From Candidatus Rokuibacteriota bacterium (GTDB lineage: Bacteria; Methylomirabilota; Methylomirabilia; Rokubacteriales; JACPHL01): a stretch of 7,670 bases of DNA. Under the pieces are notes generated by a model that searched no databases, was not told the origin of the DNA, and saw only the letters and a program-made list of their open reading frames with translations. Shown here one piece after another: positions 1-6,075 of the stretch (positions are counted from its first letter, which is position 1; each line of letters starts with the position of its first letter). The stretch spans positions 1 through 7,670 of the forward strand of contig JACPHL010000015.1 in assembly GCA_016188625.1 (NCBI GenBank), in the 5' to 3' direction. A program made the translations under genes and the position numbers.

Positions 1-1
1 A

Positions 2-169
2 GAAGGTGGCTGGCTTCTAACCGATTTCGAGCGTTTCCTCTGTCATGCCCAAGCACGGGGGGTTCTGATTCAGCGACTCTCCGATGTCGCTGAACCGTTC
101 ATCTCGGAGATTGAACATGTGCCTGTCGCCCGGATTGAGCGCAGGTGGAGTCGCGGCCGAAGTGGATGA
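2..169 (+). CDS. C-terminal fragment of a probable ArnD/NodB-type polysaccharide deacetylase
   Basis: The gene enters from outside the window; only its last 55 codons are visible, read in frame 2 and ending at TGA 167-169. The residues include a helix like FERFLCHAQARGV followed by RLSDVAEP, the usual last helix and strand of NodB-fold deacetylases (a C-terminal residue block then 'x-x-LxDLA'). The tail, with VPVARIERRW then RGRSG, resembles the end of ArnD-like deformylases, which normally finish near GR-x-G-W. Such enzymes remove acyl or formyl groups from sugars in envelope or lipid-linked glycans. The catalytic NodB motifs lie upstream and cannot be checked. Codon GC3 is lower than in the genes from 617 onward. 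If the stop TGA were TGG (Trp), the frame would continue another 13 codons to TAG 209-211, so an early stop is possible. The family assignment is from pattern memory only. Confidence 0.45.
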   Translation, partial: EGGWLLTDFERFLCHAQARGVLIQRLSDVAEPFISEIEHVPVARIERRWSRGRSG

Positions 170-207
170 GTCCTTGTGCAACTGGGCTCTGACGATCTGG
201 AGCTGGT

Positions 208-317
208 CTAGTGCCGTTCCCACTATTTCGAGCTGTCTGGGACATGTCGCTGAGGCATGAGGTACGGCACAAGGTGGGGAGGCAATGATGGCGTCCATTA
301 AGTTGGAACGGCACTAG
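208..317. mobile_element. 110-bp MITE-like element with near-perfect terminal inverted repeats
   Basis: The left end (208-224, CTAGTGCCGTTCCCACT) and right end (301-317, AGTTGGAACGGCACTAG) are reverse complements at 16 of 17 positions, with the outermost 13 bp perfect. The 76 bases between them carry no domain-bearing ORF. Both ends finish in CTAG. This fits a non-autonomous element or relic of a transposon that targets TA or CTAG, as IS630/Tc1-type elements do at TA. The family cannot be named from the sequence. It lies just past the deacetylase stop, and that frame's next stop (TAG 209-211) falls inside its left end. A long-range hairpin of another origin is an alternative. Confidence 0.55.
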
Positions 318-364
318 CCGTGAGCAAGGCTGTTGGGGGTTCTGCCCCCCGGCAGGCCCCGAAG

Positions 365-386
365 CCGGTCGTAGAAGAGCGACCGG
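365..386. repeat. Perfect 7-bp inverted repeat (hairpin)
   Basis: CCGGTCG at 365-371 pairs perfectly with CGACCGG at 380-386 around an eight-base loop. There is no T tract after it, so it is not a classical intrinsic terminator. Confidence 0.55.
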
Positions 387-452
387 TCCCTGCGGGGGGG
401 GCGTCGGCCCCGAGCGGAACGTTAAGCGGAGCGGCGCGGGTCCCCGTCGTGA

Positions 453-479
453 GCGAGCCGGGTGGGGAAGCCGGCTCGC
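453..479. repeat. Perfect 9-bp inverted repeat (hairpin)
   Basis: GCGAGCCGG at 453-461 is the exact reverse complement of CCGGCTCGC at 471-479, with a nine-base loop. It is the longest uninterrupted stem in the region before udg. No U tract follows. Its role is unknown; RNA stabilisation or a dispersed repeat unit are both possible. Confidence 0.55.
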
Positions 480-583
480 GGGCTCGGAACGAAGGAGGAG
501 GGGCCCCGCCCGGCGAGCCACTGGCGGGCGCGCCGCGGAGCGTGTGGAGCGAGGGGCTGAGGCCTCCCGCAGGACCGTCCGAA

Positions 584-600
584 GGGGGCTCCGCCCCCCT
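584..600. repeat. GC-rich hairpin, copy 1 of a 17-bp repeat
   Basis: The 17 bases GGGGGCTCCGCCCCCCT form a hairpin with stem GGGGGC (584-589) and GCCCCC (593-598) and loop TCC. The identical 17-mer occurs at 3685-3701 after def, and a looser relative (GGGGG-TTCTG-CCCCCC) occurs at 335-350. No T tract follows. It ends 16 bases before the udg start codon, so in RNA it would sit immediately ahead of or within the udg initiation region. Confidence 0.6.
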
Positions 601-616
601 CCGCGTTGACTAGGCC

Positions 617-1303
617 ATGGGCGCGCCCGCCGACCACCTGGCCGAGGCATTCCACGGCTTGGCCGACCACTTGAGGTTCCTCCAGGCCCTCGGCGTCAAG
701 GAGCTCCCCCTGTCGCGCGAGTACCTCGCCGGCCCGGGCGGCGGGCTGCGCCGCCTCGAGCAGGCCATCGAGGGGTGCACGCGCTGTAAGCTCTGCCGCG
801 GCCGCCGGACCATCGTCTTCGGGAGCGGCCCCGCCGAGGCCGGGCTGATGCTCATCGGCGAGGGCCCCGGGGAGGAGGAGGACCGGCAGGGGAAGCCCTT
901 CGTCGGGCGGGCCGGGCAGCTCCTCACCCGGATGCTCGAGTCGGTGGGGATCTCCCGGGACGAGGTCTACATCACCAACATCGTGAAGTGCCGGCCTCCC
1001 GGGAACCGGAACCCCGAGCCCGACGAGATCGCCGCCTGCGCCCCCTTCCTGGACGGCCAGCTCGCCGCCATCCGGCCCCGGATCGTCTGCGCGCTGGGGA
1101 CCTTCGCGGCCCAGACCCTCCTCCGGACCCGCGAGCCCATCGGGAAGCTCCGCGGGCGGGTCCACGCCTTCGGCGCCATCCCCCTCATCCCGACCTTCCA
1201 CCCCGCCTTCCTCCTCCGGAACCCCGGGCCGCAGTACCGGCGCCTGGCGTGGGAGGACATGAAGCTTCTCAGGCGAGAGTACGACCGGGCGAGGGGGGGA
1301 TGA
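617..1303 (+). CDS. udg: Type-4 uracil-DNA glycosylase (iron-sulfur UDG)
   Basis: This enzyme cuts uracil from DNA, starting base-excision repair of deaminated cytosine. The 228-residue protein carries the family-4 signature GEGPGEEEDRQGKPFVG at 81-97, followed by RAG, and the C-terminal HPAFLLR motif at 195-201. Four cysteines, C54 and C57 (in CTRCKLC) with C125 (NIVKCRPPGN) and C141, are placed as the [4Fe-4S] ligands typical of this family. The GEGPG motif separates it from type-5 UDGs. The first ~45 residues are an extension seen in many bacterial members. The ATG at 617 is preceded by CTAGGCC and no clear Shine-Dalgarno; no better in-frame ATG precedes the core, although TTG codons at 662 and 671 are possible starts. 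The stop overlaps the next start as ATGA, so priA is probably translationally coupled. Function is confident; the exact start is less so. Confidence 0.92.
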   Translation: MGAPADHLAEAFHGLADHLRFLQALGVKELPLSREYLAGPGGGLRRLEQAIEGCTRCKLCRGRRTIVFGSGPAEAGLMLIGEGPGEEEDRQGKPFVGRAGQLLTRMLESVGISRDEVYITNIVKCRPPGNRNPEPDEIAACAPFLDGQLAAIRPRIVCALGTFAAQTLLRTREPIGKLRGRVHAFGAIPLIPTFHPAFLLRNPGPQYRRLAWEDMKLLRREYDRARGG

Positions 1304-3132
1304 TCGCCCGGGTCGTCTTCGACCTGCCGGTGGAGCGCGCCTTCTCCTACCGGGTCCCGACCGCCCTCGCCGGGAGGATCGGCCCGGGTCAGCGGGTCCT
1401 GGCCCCCTTCCGGGGGCGGCCGCGCCTCGGCGTCGTCGTGGGGATGGAGCCCGCGGATGACCCGGCCCTGGCCTCCCTCGACCGGGCGCGGGACCCGATC
1501 GCGGCCCTCTCCCCGGTCCTCCTCGAGGTGGCCCAGGCCGTCGCCCGCGAGGCGTGCGCGGCGTGGGGCCAGGTCGTCCTCCGGAGCCTCCCGCCCGAGG
1601 CCCGGGGCGGTGCGCCCGACGGTCTCCCGGAGGCCTCCCGGGTCTCGAGCGGCATCGCCCGGGCCCGGCTCGTCGTCGGGCGGGAGAGGGAGCGGCTGAT
1701 CGAGGAGGGCGCGGCCGAAGCGCTCGGGGCCGGTCGGGGGGTCCTCGTCCTGGCGCCGGAGATCGAGCTGGCCAAGGCGTGGGTCCGCCGGCTCCGGGTC
1801 CGGTGCGGGGTCGAGCCGGTCCTCCTCCACGGCGCGGTCCCGCCGGCCAGGCGCTGGGAGGGGTGGTGGGCGCTCCGGCAGGGGCGCGCGCGGCTCGCGG
1901 TCGGGACCCGGTCGGCGTGCCTCGCCCCGATCCCCGCGCCGGGGCTGACGGTGGTTGTGGACGAGCACGATCCGGCCCACAAGGCCCCGGCGGCCCCGCG
2001 GGTCCACGCCCGGGAGGTCGCCCGGGCGCGGGCCGCGCGGGAGGGGGGCGATCTCCTCCTGACCAGCGCGGCGCCGAGCCTCGAGAGCTGGTATCGGGCC
2101 CGGGCCGGTGAGGCCGAGCTGGAGGAGACCAAGGGCGACGGCTGGCCGACCATCGAGCGGGTGGACCTCCGGGGCGCGCCGCGGGATCGCTGTCTCGCGC
2201 CGCCGCTCCGGGCCGCGATCGCCCGGACCCTGGGCGAGGGGCGTCAGGTCCTGCTGCTCCTCAACCGCCTCGGCTTCGGCGCCGCCCTGCGCTGCCGGGA
2301 GTGCGGCGCGGTGCGCCGCTGCCCCGCCTGCCGGATCGCCCTCACCTACCACCTGGAGGGGCGGCGCCTCCACTGCCACCTCTGCGGCCTCTCCACGCCG
2401 GCCCGGAGCCTCTGCCCCCGCTGCCGCGGGCGACGGCTGGAGGGGTTGGGGTGGGGGACCGAGCGGGTGGAGGCCGAGGCGCGCGAGGCCTTCCCGGGCG
2501 TGGCGGTGGCGCGCCTGGACGGGGAGAGCGCCCGAGGCCGACGCGGGCCGGCGATCCGCCGCGCCTTCCAGGCGGGGGCGATCCGCCTCCTGGTCGGGAC
2601 CCAGATGGCGGCCCGCCTCCTCCCCCATCCCGAGGTCGGGCTGTGCGCGGTGGTGTCGGCCGATGCCACCCTCGACCTCCCCGACTTCCGTGCCGGGGAG
2701 CGGACCTTCCAGTTGCTCTGGGGACTGGCGGAAGCCCTCGGCCCCGACGCCTCGCTCTGGATCCAGTCCCACTACCCCGAGCACTACGCCCTGGAGGCGG
2801 TCGCCCGGCGCCATGCTGAGGCGTTCTACGAGACCGAGCTGGCCTTTCGCGAGGAGCTCGACCTCCCTCCGCGGCGCCGCCTGGCCCGGCTGCTCGTGCG
2901 CGGCCCCGACGGGGCCGGCCTCGCCGCCTCGCTGGGGGCCCGGCTGCGCACCGACGCCGGCCTGGCCGTCTACGGGCCCACCCCCCTGGGCGACCGGCGC
3001 TGGCAGCTCCTGGCGAAGGGGGGGGCGACCCTCCCCGATGCCCTCGGGGCCTGCCTGGAGCCGCTCCGCGGCCGGCACCGCCTCGTCGGCGGCCGGTGGG
3101 AGCTGGATGTGGACCCGGTCGAGTTAGGATAG
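1300..3132 (+). CDS. priA: PriA-family primosomal protein N' with degenerate helicase motifs
   Basis: PriA binds stalled or repaired replication forks and directs reloading of the replicative helicase. The start is ATG 1300, overlapping the udg stop; the frame is open further upstream only as the udg shadow. The protein has 610 residues against about 730 for typical PriA. Visible parts are a 3'-DNA-binding domain (about 1-100, beginning ARVVFDLPVERAFSYRVP), then GTRSACLAPIPAPGL (202-216), and a complete zinc region with C332, C335, C341, C344, C359, C362, C372 and C375. GWGTERVE (384-391), LPDFRAGERTFQLL (460-473) and a C-terminal domain with RWQLLAKGG (567-575) also remain. Key ATPase motifs are lost: the Walker A place reads VVGRERERL (125-133), DEEHD has become DEHD (221-224), and the QVAGRAGR segment is replaced by WGLAEALGPDAS (474-485). 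The winged-helix segment is absent. Actinobacterial PriA proteins are likewise known to lack usable helicase motifs. It is likely a DNA-binding scaffold rather than a motor. Confidence 0.9.
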   Translation: MIARVVFDLPVERAFSYRVPTALAGRIGPGQRVLAPFRGRPRLGVVVGMEPADDPALASLDRARDPIAALSPVLLEVAQAVAREACAAWGQVVLRSLPPEARGGAPDGLPEASRVSSGIARARLVVGRERERLIEEGAAEALGAGRGVLVLAPEIELAKAWVRRLRVRCGVEPVLLHGAVPPARRWEGWWALRQGRARLAVGTRSACLAPIPAPGLTVVVDEHDPAHKAPAAPRVHAREVARARAAREGGDLLLTSAAPSLESWYRARAGEAELEETKGDGWPTIERVDLRGAPRDRCLAPPLRAAIARTLGEGRQVLLLLNRLGFGAALRCRECGAVRRCPACRIALTYHLEGRRLHCHLCGLSTPARSLCPRCRGRRLEGLGWGTERVEAEAREAFPGVAVARLDGESARGRRGPAIRRAFQAGAIRLLVGTQMAARLLPHPEVGLCAVVSADATLDLPDFRAGERTFQLLWGLAEALGPDASLWIQSHYPEHYALEAVARRHAEAFYETELAFREELDLPPRRRLARLLVRGPDGAGLAASLGARLRTDAGLAVYGPTPLGDRRWQLLAKGGATLPDALGACLEPLRGRHRLVGGRWELDVDPVELG

Positions 3133-3138
3133 AGAGAG

Positions 3139-3146
3139 AGGAGGAG
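3139..3146 (+). promoter_or_regulatory. Strong Shine-Dalgarno for def
   Basis: AGGAGGAG, at the end of a purine-only run (AGAGAGAGAGGAGGAG) that begins inside the priA stop codon, sits five to seven bases before ATG 3152. It fixes the def start and is much stronger than the sites ahead of udg and fmt. Confidence 0.8.
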
Positions 3147-3151
3147 CGCCG

Positions 3152-3673
3152 ATGCCGATCCTGTCGATCCGACGGTACGGGGACCCGATCCTCCGGCGCC
3201 GGGCCGCCCCCGTCGCCGAGATCACCCCCGAGGTCCAGCGGCTGATCGACGACATGGTCGAGACCATGTACGACGCCCTCGGGATCGGCCTGGCCGCCAC
3301 GCAGGTGGGCGTTGCGCTCAGGGTCCTCGTCGTGGACGCGGGCGGGGGGGCGGTGCGGACCTACATCAACCCGGAGATCGTGGAACGGCACGGCGAGGTC
3401 GTGGGGGAGGAGGGGTGCCTCTCCCTCCCCGGGATCTTCGCCGACGTGGCGCGCGCCGAGCGGGTGGTCGTCGAGGCCCGGGATCGGGAGGGGCGACCGG
3501 TCCGGGAGCGGGCGGAGGGGCTCCTGGCCAGGGTCTTCCAGCACGAGATCGACCACCTGGATGGGATCCTCTTCATCGACCGCCTGGACAAGGTGTCCCG
3601 GGACCGGATCAAGCGGCGGATCAAGAAGGAGGGGCTCCCCGATGAGATGCCGGCCGGCGCCACTGCGCTCTGA
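3152..3673 (+). CDS. def: Peptide deformylase
   Basis: This metalloenzyme removes the formyl group from the N-terminal formyl-Met of nascent proteins. The 173-residue length is normal. All three family motifs are present: motif I as GIGLAATQVG (44-53), motif II EGCLSLPG (87-94) and motif III QHEIDHLDG (130-138). C89, H131 and H135 are the metal ligands and E132 the catalytic acid/base. Motif I has Thr50 where most deformylases have Pro (GLAAPQVG), a variant that should not abolish activity. The N-terminus (MPILSIRRYGDPILRRRA) is canonical. It lies 19 bases after priA and shares the formyl-methionine pathway with fmt downstream, the usual def-fmt pairing, although a hairpin-rich gap separates the two here. 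Confidence 0.97.
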   Translation: MPILSIRRYGDPILRRRAAPVAEITPEVQRLIDDMVETMYDALGIGLAATQVGVALRVLVVDAGGGAVRTYINPEIVERHGEVVGEEGCLSLPGIFADVARAERVVVEARDREGRPVRERAEGLLARVFQHEIDHLDGILFIDRLDKVSRDRIKRRIKKEGLPDEMPAGATAL

Positions 3674-3677
3674 ATCA

Positions 3678-3707
3678 CTCGGAGGGGGGCTCCGCCCCCC
3701 TTCCGAG
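3678..3707 (+). terminator. Strong hairpin after def, terminator-like but without a T tract
   Basis: Bases 3678-3690 pair with 3694-3707 to give a 13-bp stem with one bulged T and a TCC loop, beginning five bases after the def stop. It contains the 17-mer GGGGGCTCCGCCCCCCT (3685-3701) that is also found at 584-600 before udg. The sequence after it is C-rich (CCTCCCCCC), so standard intrinsic termination is not supported; transcript 3'-end protection, attenuation, or a dispersed palindromic repeat are as likely. The rest of the 187-base def-fmt gap shows no gene and no clear promoter. Confidence 0.5.
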
Positions 3708-3724
3708 CCTCCCCCCGTCAGGTT

Positions 3725-3743
3725 GCGCCGGCAGAGCCGGCGC
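3725..3743. repeat. Perfect 8-bp hairpin in the def-fmt gap
   Basis: GCGCCGGC at 3725-3732 pairs perfectly with GCCGGCGC at 3736-3743 around a three-base AGA loop. It follows the previous hairpin by 17 bases. No T tract follows. Two adjacent strong stems in one gap suggest a composite palindromic repeat rather than a simple terminator. Confidence 0.6.
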
Positions 3744-3860
3744 TCGAAGCGGACCATCCGTGCGCGAGCCGAGGGGCAGAGCGCGCGAGCAGCATCGGCG
3801 TGACTCGAATAGACGCCTATCAGTGCCGGCGCGGCGCCAGGCCGCCTCGGGGGTGAGCCG

Positions 3861-4799
3861 GTGCGGGTCCTCTTCTTCGGGACCTCGGAGTTCGCCCTCC
3901 CCTCGCTCGAGGTCCTGCTGGCCGGTCATCGGGTCGTCGGGGTCGTGACCCAGCCGGATCGGCCCGCCGGGCGCGGCCGCCGCCCGAGCACCCCTCCTGT
4001 CAAGCGCCTGGCCGAGCTCCACGGCCTCCCCTGCCTCCAGCCCCCCCGCCTGCGGGACCCCGGCTGGGTCGAGCGCCTCACCGCGCTCGACCCCGAGATC
4101 GGCGTCGTCGCGGCCTACGGCCAGATCCTCCCCCCCGCGATCCTGGCCGTCCCGCCTCGCGGGTGCGTGAACCTCCACGCCTCGCTCCTCCCGCGCTACC
4201 GGGGGGCGGCCCCGATCCAGTGGGCGATCATCCGGGGCGAGCGCGAGACCGGCCTCACCACCTTCGTGATGGACGAGGGGATGGACACCGGCCCCATCCT
4301 GCTCCAGGAGCGGGTCACCATCGGGCCCGAGGAGACCGCGGGCGAGCTGGCCCGCCGCCTCGCGGCCCGGGGCGCCACGCTCCTCCTCGAGACGCTCGAC
4401 GGCCTCGCCGCAGACCGCCTCGCCCCGGTCCCCCAGCCGCCCGGCCCGGCCGTGATGGCGCCGCGCCTCTCCAAGGAGGACGGGTGGATCGACTGGGGGC
4501 GGAGCGCCGAGGAGATCGTGAGCCTCATCCGGGGGGCGAACCCCTGGCCCGGGGCCGCGACCGCCGTCCCTTCCGGACGACTCCTCCTCTGGCGGGCCCG
4601 GGCGTTCCCCGGCGAGGGGGAGCCGGGGTCGCTCCTGCCCGGCCCCGAGGGCGGCCTGGTCATCGCCGCCGGCCAGGGGGTCGTGCGGCCGGTGGAGGTC
4701 CAGCCCGAGAACCGGCGGGCCATGACCTGGGAGGAGTTCCTGCGCGGCGCCCGCCTGGCCCCGGGGGTCCGGTTCGGCTCCACGGTCCCGGCGAGGTGA
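3861..4799 (+). CDS. fmt: Methionyl-tRNA formyltransferase
   Basis: The enzyme transfers a formyl group from 10-formyl-tetrahydrofolate to Met-tRNA(fMet), preparing it for initiation. The 312-residue length is normal. The N-terminal half is the formyltransferase fold with catalytic N104, H106 and D142, seen within VNLHASLLPRYRGAAPIQ (103-120) and MDEGMDTGPIL (137-147). The nucleotide-like N-terminal strand reads MRVLFFGTSEFALPSLE. The C-terminal OB-like domain starts near residue 205 (SKEDGWIDW) and includes RGANPWPGA (224-232). The start is GTG 3861; GGTGA at 3852-3856 is a modest Shine-Dalgarno four bases before it. No stronger start fits. It is followed almost directly by rsmB, the common fmt-rsmB order. 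Confidence 0.96.
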   Translation: MRVLFFGTSEFALPSLEVLLAGHRVVGVVTQPDRPAGRGRRPSTPPVKRLAELHGLPCLQPPRLRDPGWVERLTALDPEIGVVAAYGQILPPAILAVPPRGCVNLHASLLPRYRGAAPIQWAIIRGERETGLTTFVMDEGMDTGPILLQERVTIGPEETAGELARRLAARGATLLLETLDGLAADRLAPVPQPPGPAVMAPRLSKEDGWIDWGRSAEEIVSLIRGANPWPGAATAVPSGRLLLWRARAFPGEGEPGSLLPGPEGGLVIAAGQGVVRPVEVQPENRRAMTWEEFLRGARLAPGVRFGSTVPAR

Positions 4800-4807
4800 G
4801 GGCGGGG

Positions 4808-6075
4808 ATGCGGGCGCTCCAGGGCCTTCCGGTCTCGGCGCGGGCGGAGGCCCTCAGGATCCTCTGCCGGGTCGAGGTCGATGCCGCCTACGCCGACATC
4901 CTCCTGGACCGCGCGCTCAGCCGTCGGGGGCTGGCCGTCCGCGACCGGGCCCTCACCACGGAGCTGGTCTACGGGACGCTCTGCTGGCAGCGCCGGCTGG
5001 ACTGGCACCTGGCCCGCGTCTCGCGCCGGCCCCTCGCCGAGCTGGACCCCTGGGTCCGGAATCTCCTCCGGCTGACGGCCTACCAGCTCCTGCTCCTCGA
5101 TCGCATCCCCGCCCGGGCGGCGGTCCACGAGGCGGTCGAGCTGGCCAAGCGGCTCGGCCACCCCGGGGTGGCGGAGTTCGTCAATGCGACCCTGCGCGCG
5201 CTGGTCAGGAGTGGGCGTGAGCTGCCGGCGCCGCTCCCCGAGGATCCGGTGGCGGCCCTGGCGGTCCGGGCCTCGTTCCCCGACTGGCTCGCCGCGCGGT
5301 GGGTGGCGCGGTACGGGTTCGCCGAGGCGGAGGCCCTCCTCGCGGCCCTCAACGACCGCGCCCCGCTCACCCTCCGGGTCAACCCGCTCAAGGCCGACCC
5401 CGAGACGCTCCGCCGGACCCTGGCCGGCGAGGGGATCGAGGCGCGCCCCTGCCGCTTCGCTCCCGACGGGCTGGTCGCCGCGGGGGTGCCGGCCCTCGAT
5501 CGGCTCCCCGCCCTCCGCGCCGGCTGGTGCGTCGTCCAGGATGAGGCCTCGATCCTGGTGGGGCATCTCCTTGCCCCGGAGCCGGGCGAGGCGGTGGCGG
5601 ACGTCTGCGCGGCCCCGGGGACCAAGACGACCCACCTGGCCGGCCTCATGGCCGACCGCGGGCGCCTCCTCGCCTTCGACCCCCACCCGGGCCGGCTCGG
5701 GCGCGTCCAGGAGGCGTGCCGGCGGCTCGGGGTCAGCATCGTGGAGTGCCTGGAGGGGGAGGTCGCCCGGCTCGCCCCCGCCTACCCCGAGGCCTGCCAT
5801 CGGGTCCTGGTCGATGCCCCCTGCTCGAACCTGGGGGTCCTCCGCCGGAACCCCGAGGCGAAGTGGCGCTGCCGGGAGGCGGACCTCCCCGCCCTGAAGG
5901 CGCGGCAGCGGGCGATCCTCGAGGTCGCGGCGACGATGGCCCGGCCGTCGCCCCGGCGCCGCCCCCCCGGGGCTTCCCGGCCGCCTGCGTGGACGCCCGG
6001 GGGACGCTCCGGATGCTCCCCCATCGGCACGGCTCGGACGGGTTCACCGCCGTACGCCTCAGGAGGCGCGGATGA
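4808..6075 (+). pseudogene. rsmB: 16S rRNA (cytosine-5) methyltransferase RsmB, frameshifted with internal deletion
   Basis: RsmB uses S-adenosylmethionine to methylate a 16S rRNA cytosine (C967 in E. coli). Residues 1-376 are well preserved: a NusB-like RNA-binding domain (about 8-140), the SAM motif VADVCAAPGTKTTHLAGLM (263-281), and motif IV VDAPCSNLGVLRRNPEAKWR (335-354). After ILEVAATMARP (370-380) similarity stops. The expected next block, PGG-x-LVYSTCS-x-EPEEN with the motif VI catalytic cysteine, is absent in every frame. The true tail resumes in another frame from about 5947 (VAPAPPPRGF, then TLRMLPHRHGSDGFTAVRLRR) and ends at TGA 6073-6075. I infer a deletion near 5940-5950 of roughly 90-120 bases, length 1 mod 3. 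The unshifted frame runs through rpe to 6814. The start is ATG 4808 with GAGGTGAG before it; an in-frame GTG at 4796 overlapping the fmt stop is an alternative. A sequencing or assembly error cannot be excluded. Confidence 0.85.

Larger units (their letters stand above)
318..616. other. Non-coding, hairpin-rich GC-rich region upstream of udg
   Basis: No convincing gene lies here. An open frame of 97 codons on the plus strand (320-613) consists almost entirely of Gly, Ala, Pro, Ser, Arg and Glu with no domain, as expected for random GC-rich DNA. The stretch does hold a succession of GC-rich inverted repeats at 335-350, 365-386, 453-479, 507-530 and 584-600. No clear sigma70 promoter is visible; TTGAC at 606-610 is too close to the udg start at 617 to act as its -35 box. 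The region separates the lower-GC left end from the housekeeping block and may hold repeat-family or transcript-processing elements. Confidence 0.6.

Noticed and set aside
167-169. TGA read as Trp, meaning an alternative genetic code or selenocysteine
   Set aside because: udg, def, fmt and rpe all end properly at TGA, so TGA is a normal stop here.
17-298. 93-codon minus-strand frame at the left end
   Set aside because: It crosses the inverted-repeat element, and the plus strand of 2-169 reads better as a deacetylase C-terminus. It has no recognised motif.
606-610. TTGAC as a -35 box for udg
   Set aside because: Only six bases separate it from the start codon, leaving no room for a -10 box.
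320-613. 97-codon plus-strand frame before udg
   Set aside because: Low-complexity Gly/Ala/Pro/Arg composition, no Shine-Dalgarno and no domain; it runs through several hairpins.
988-1299. Longer PriA start upstream of ATG 1300
   Set aside because: The upstream residues are a Pro/Arg-rich shadow of udg. The ARVVFDLPVERAFSYRVP start matches PriA N-termini directly.
967-3078. 703-codon minus-strand open frame, with others at 422-1201, 2342-3757, 4196-5800, 5733-6629 and 6786-7658
   Set aside because: They lie antisense to confident genes, are rich in Gly, Pro, Arg and Ala, and show no domains, as expected in high-GC DNA.
5936-5960. Programmed ribosomal frameshift in rsmB
   Set aside because: A frameshift would restore the tail but not the missing motif VI block. 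There is also no convincing slippery site with a conserved partner structure.
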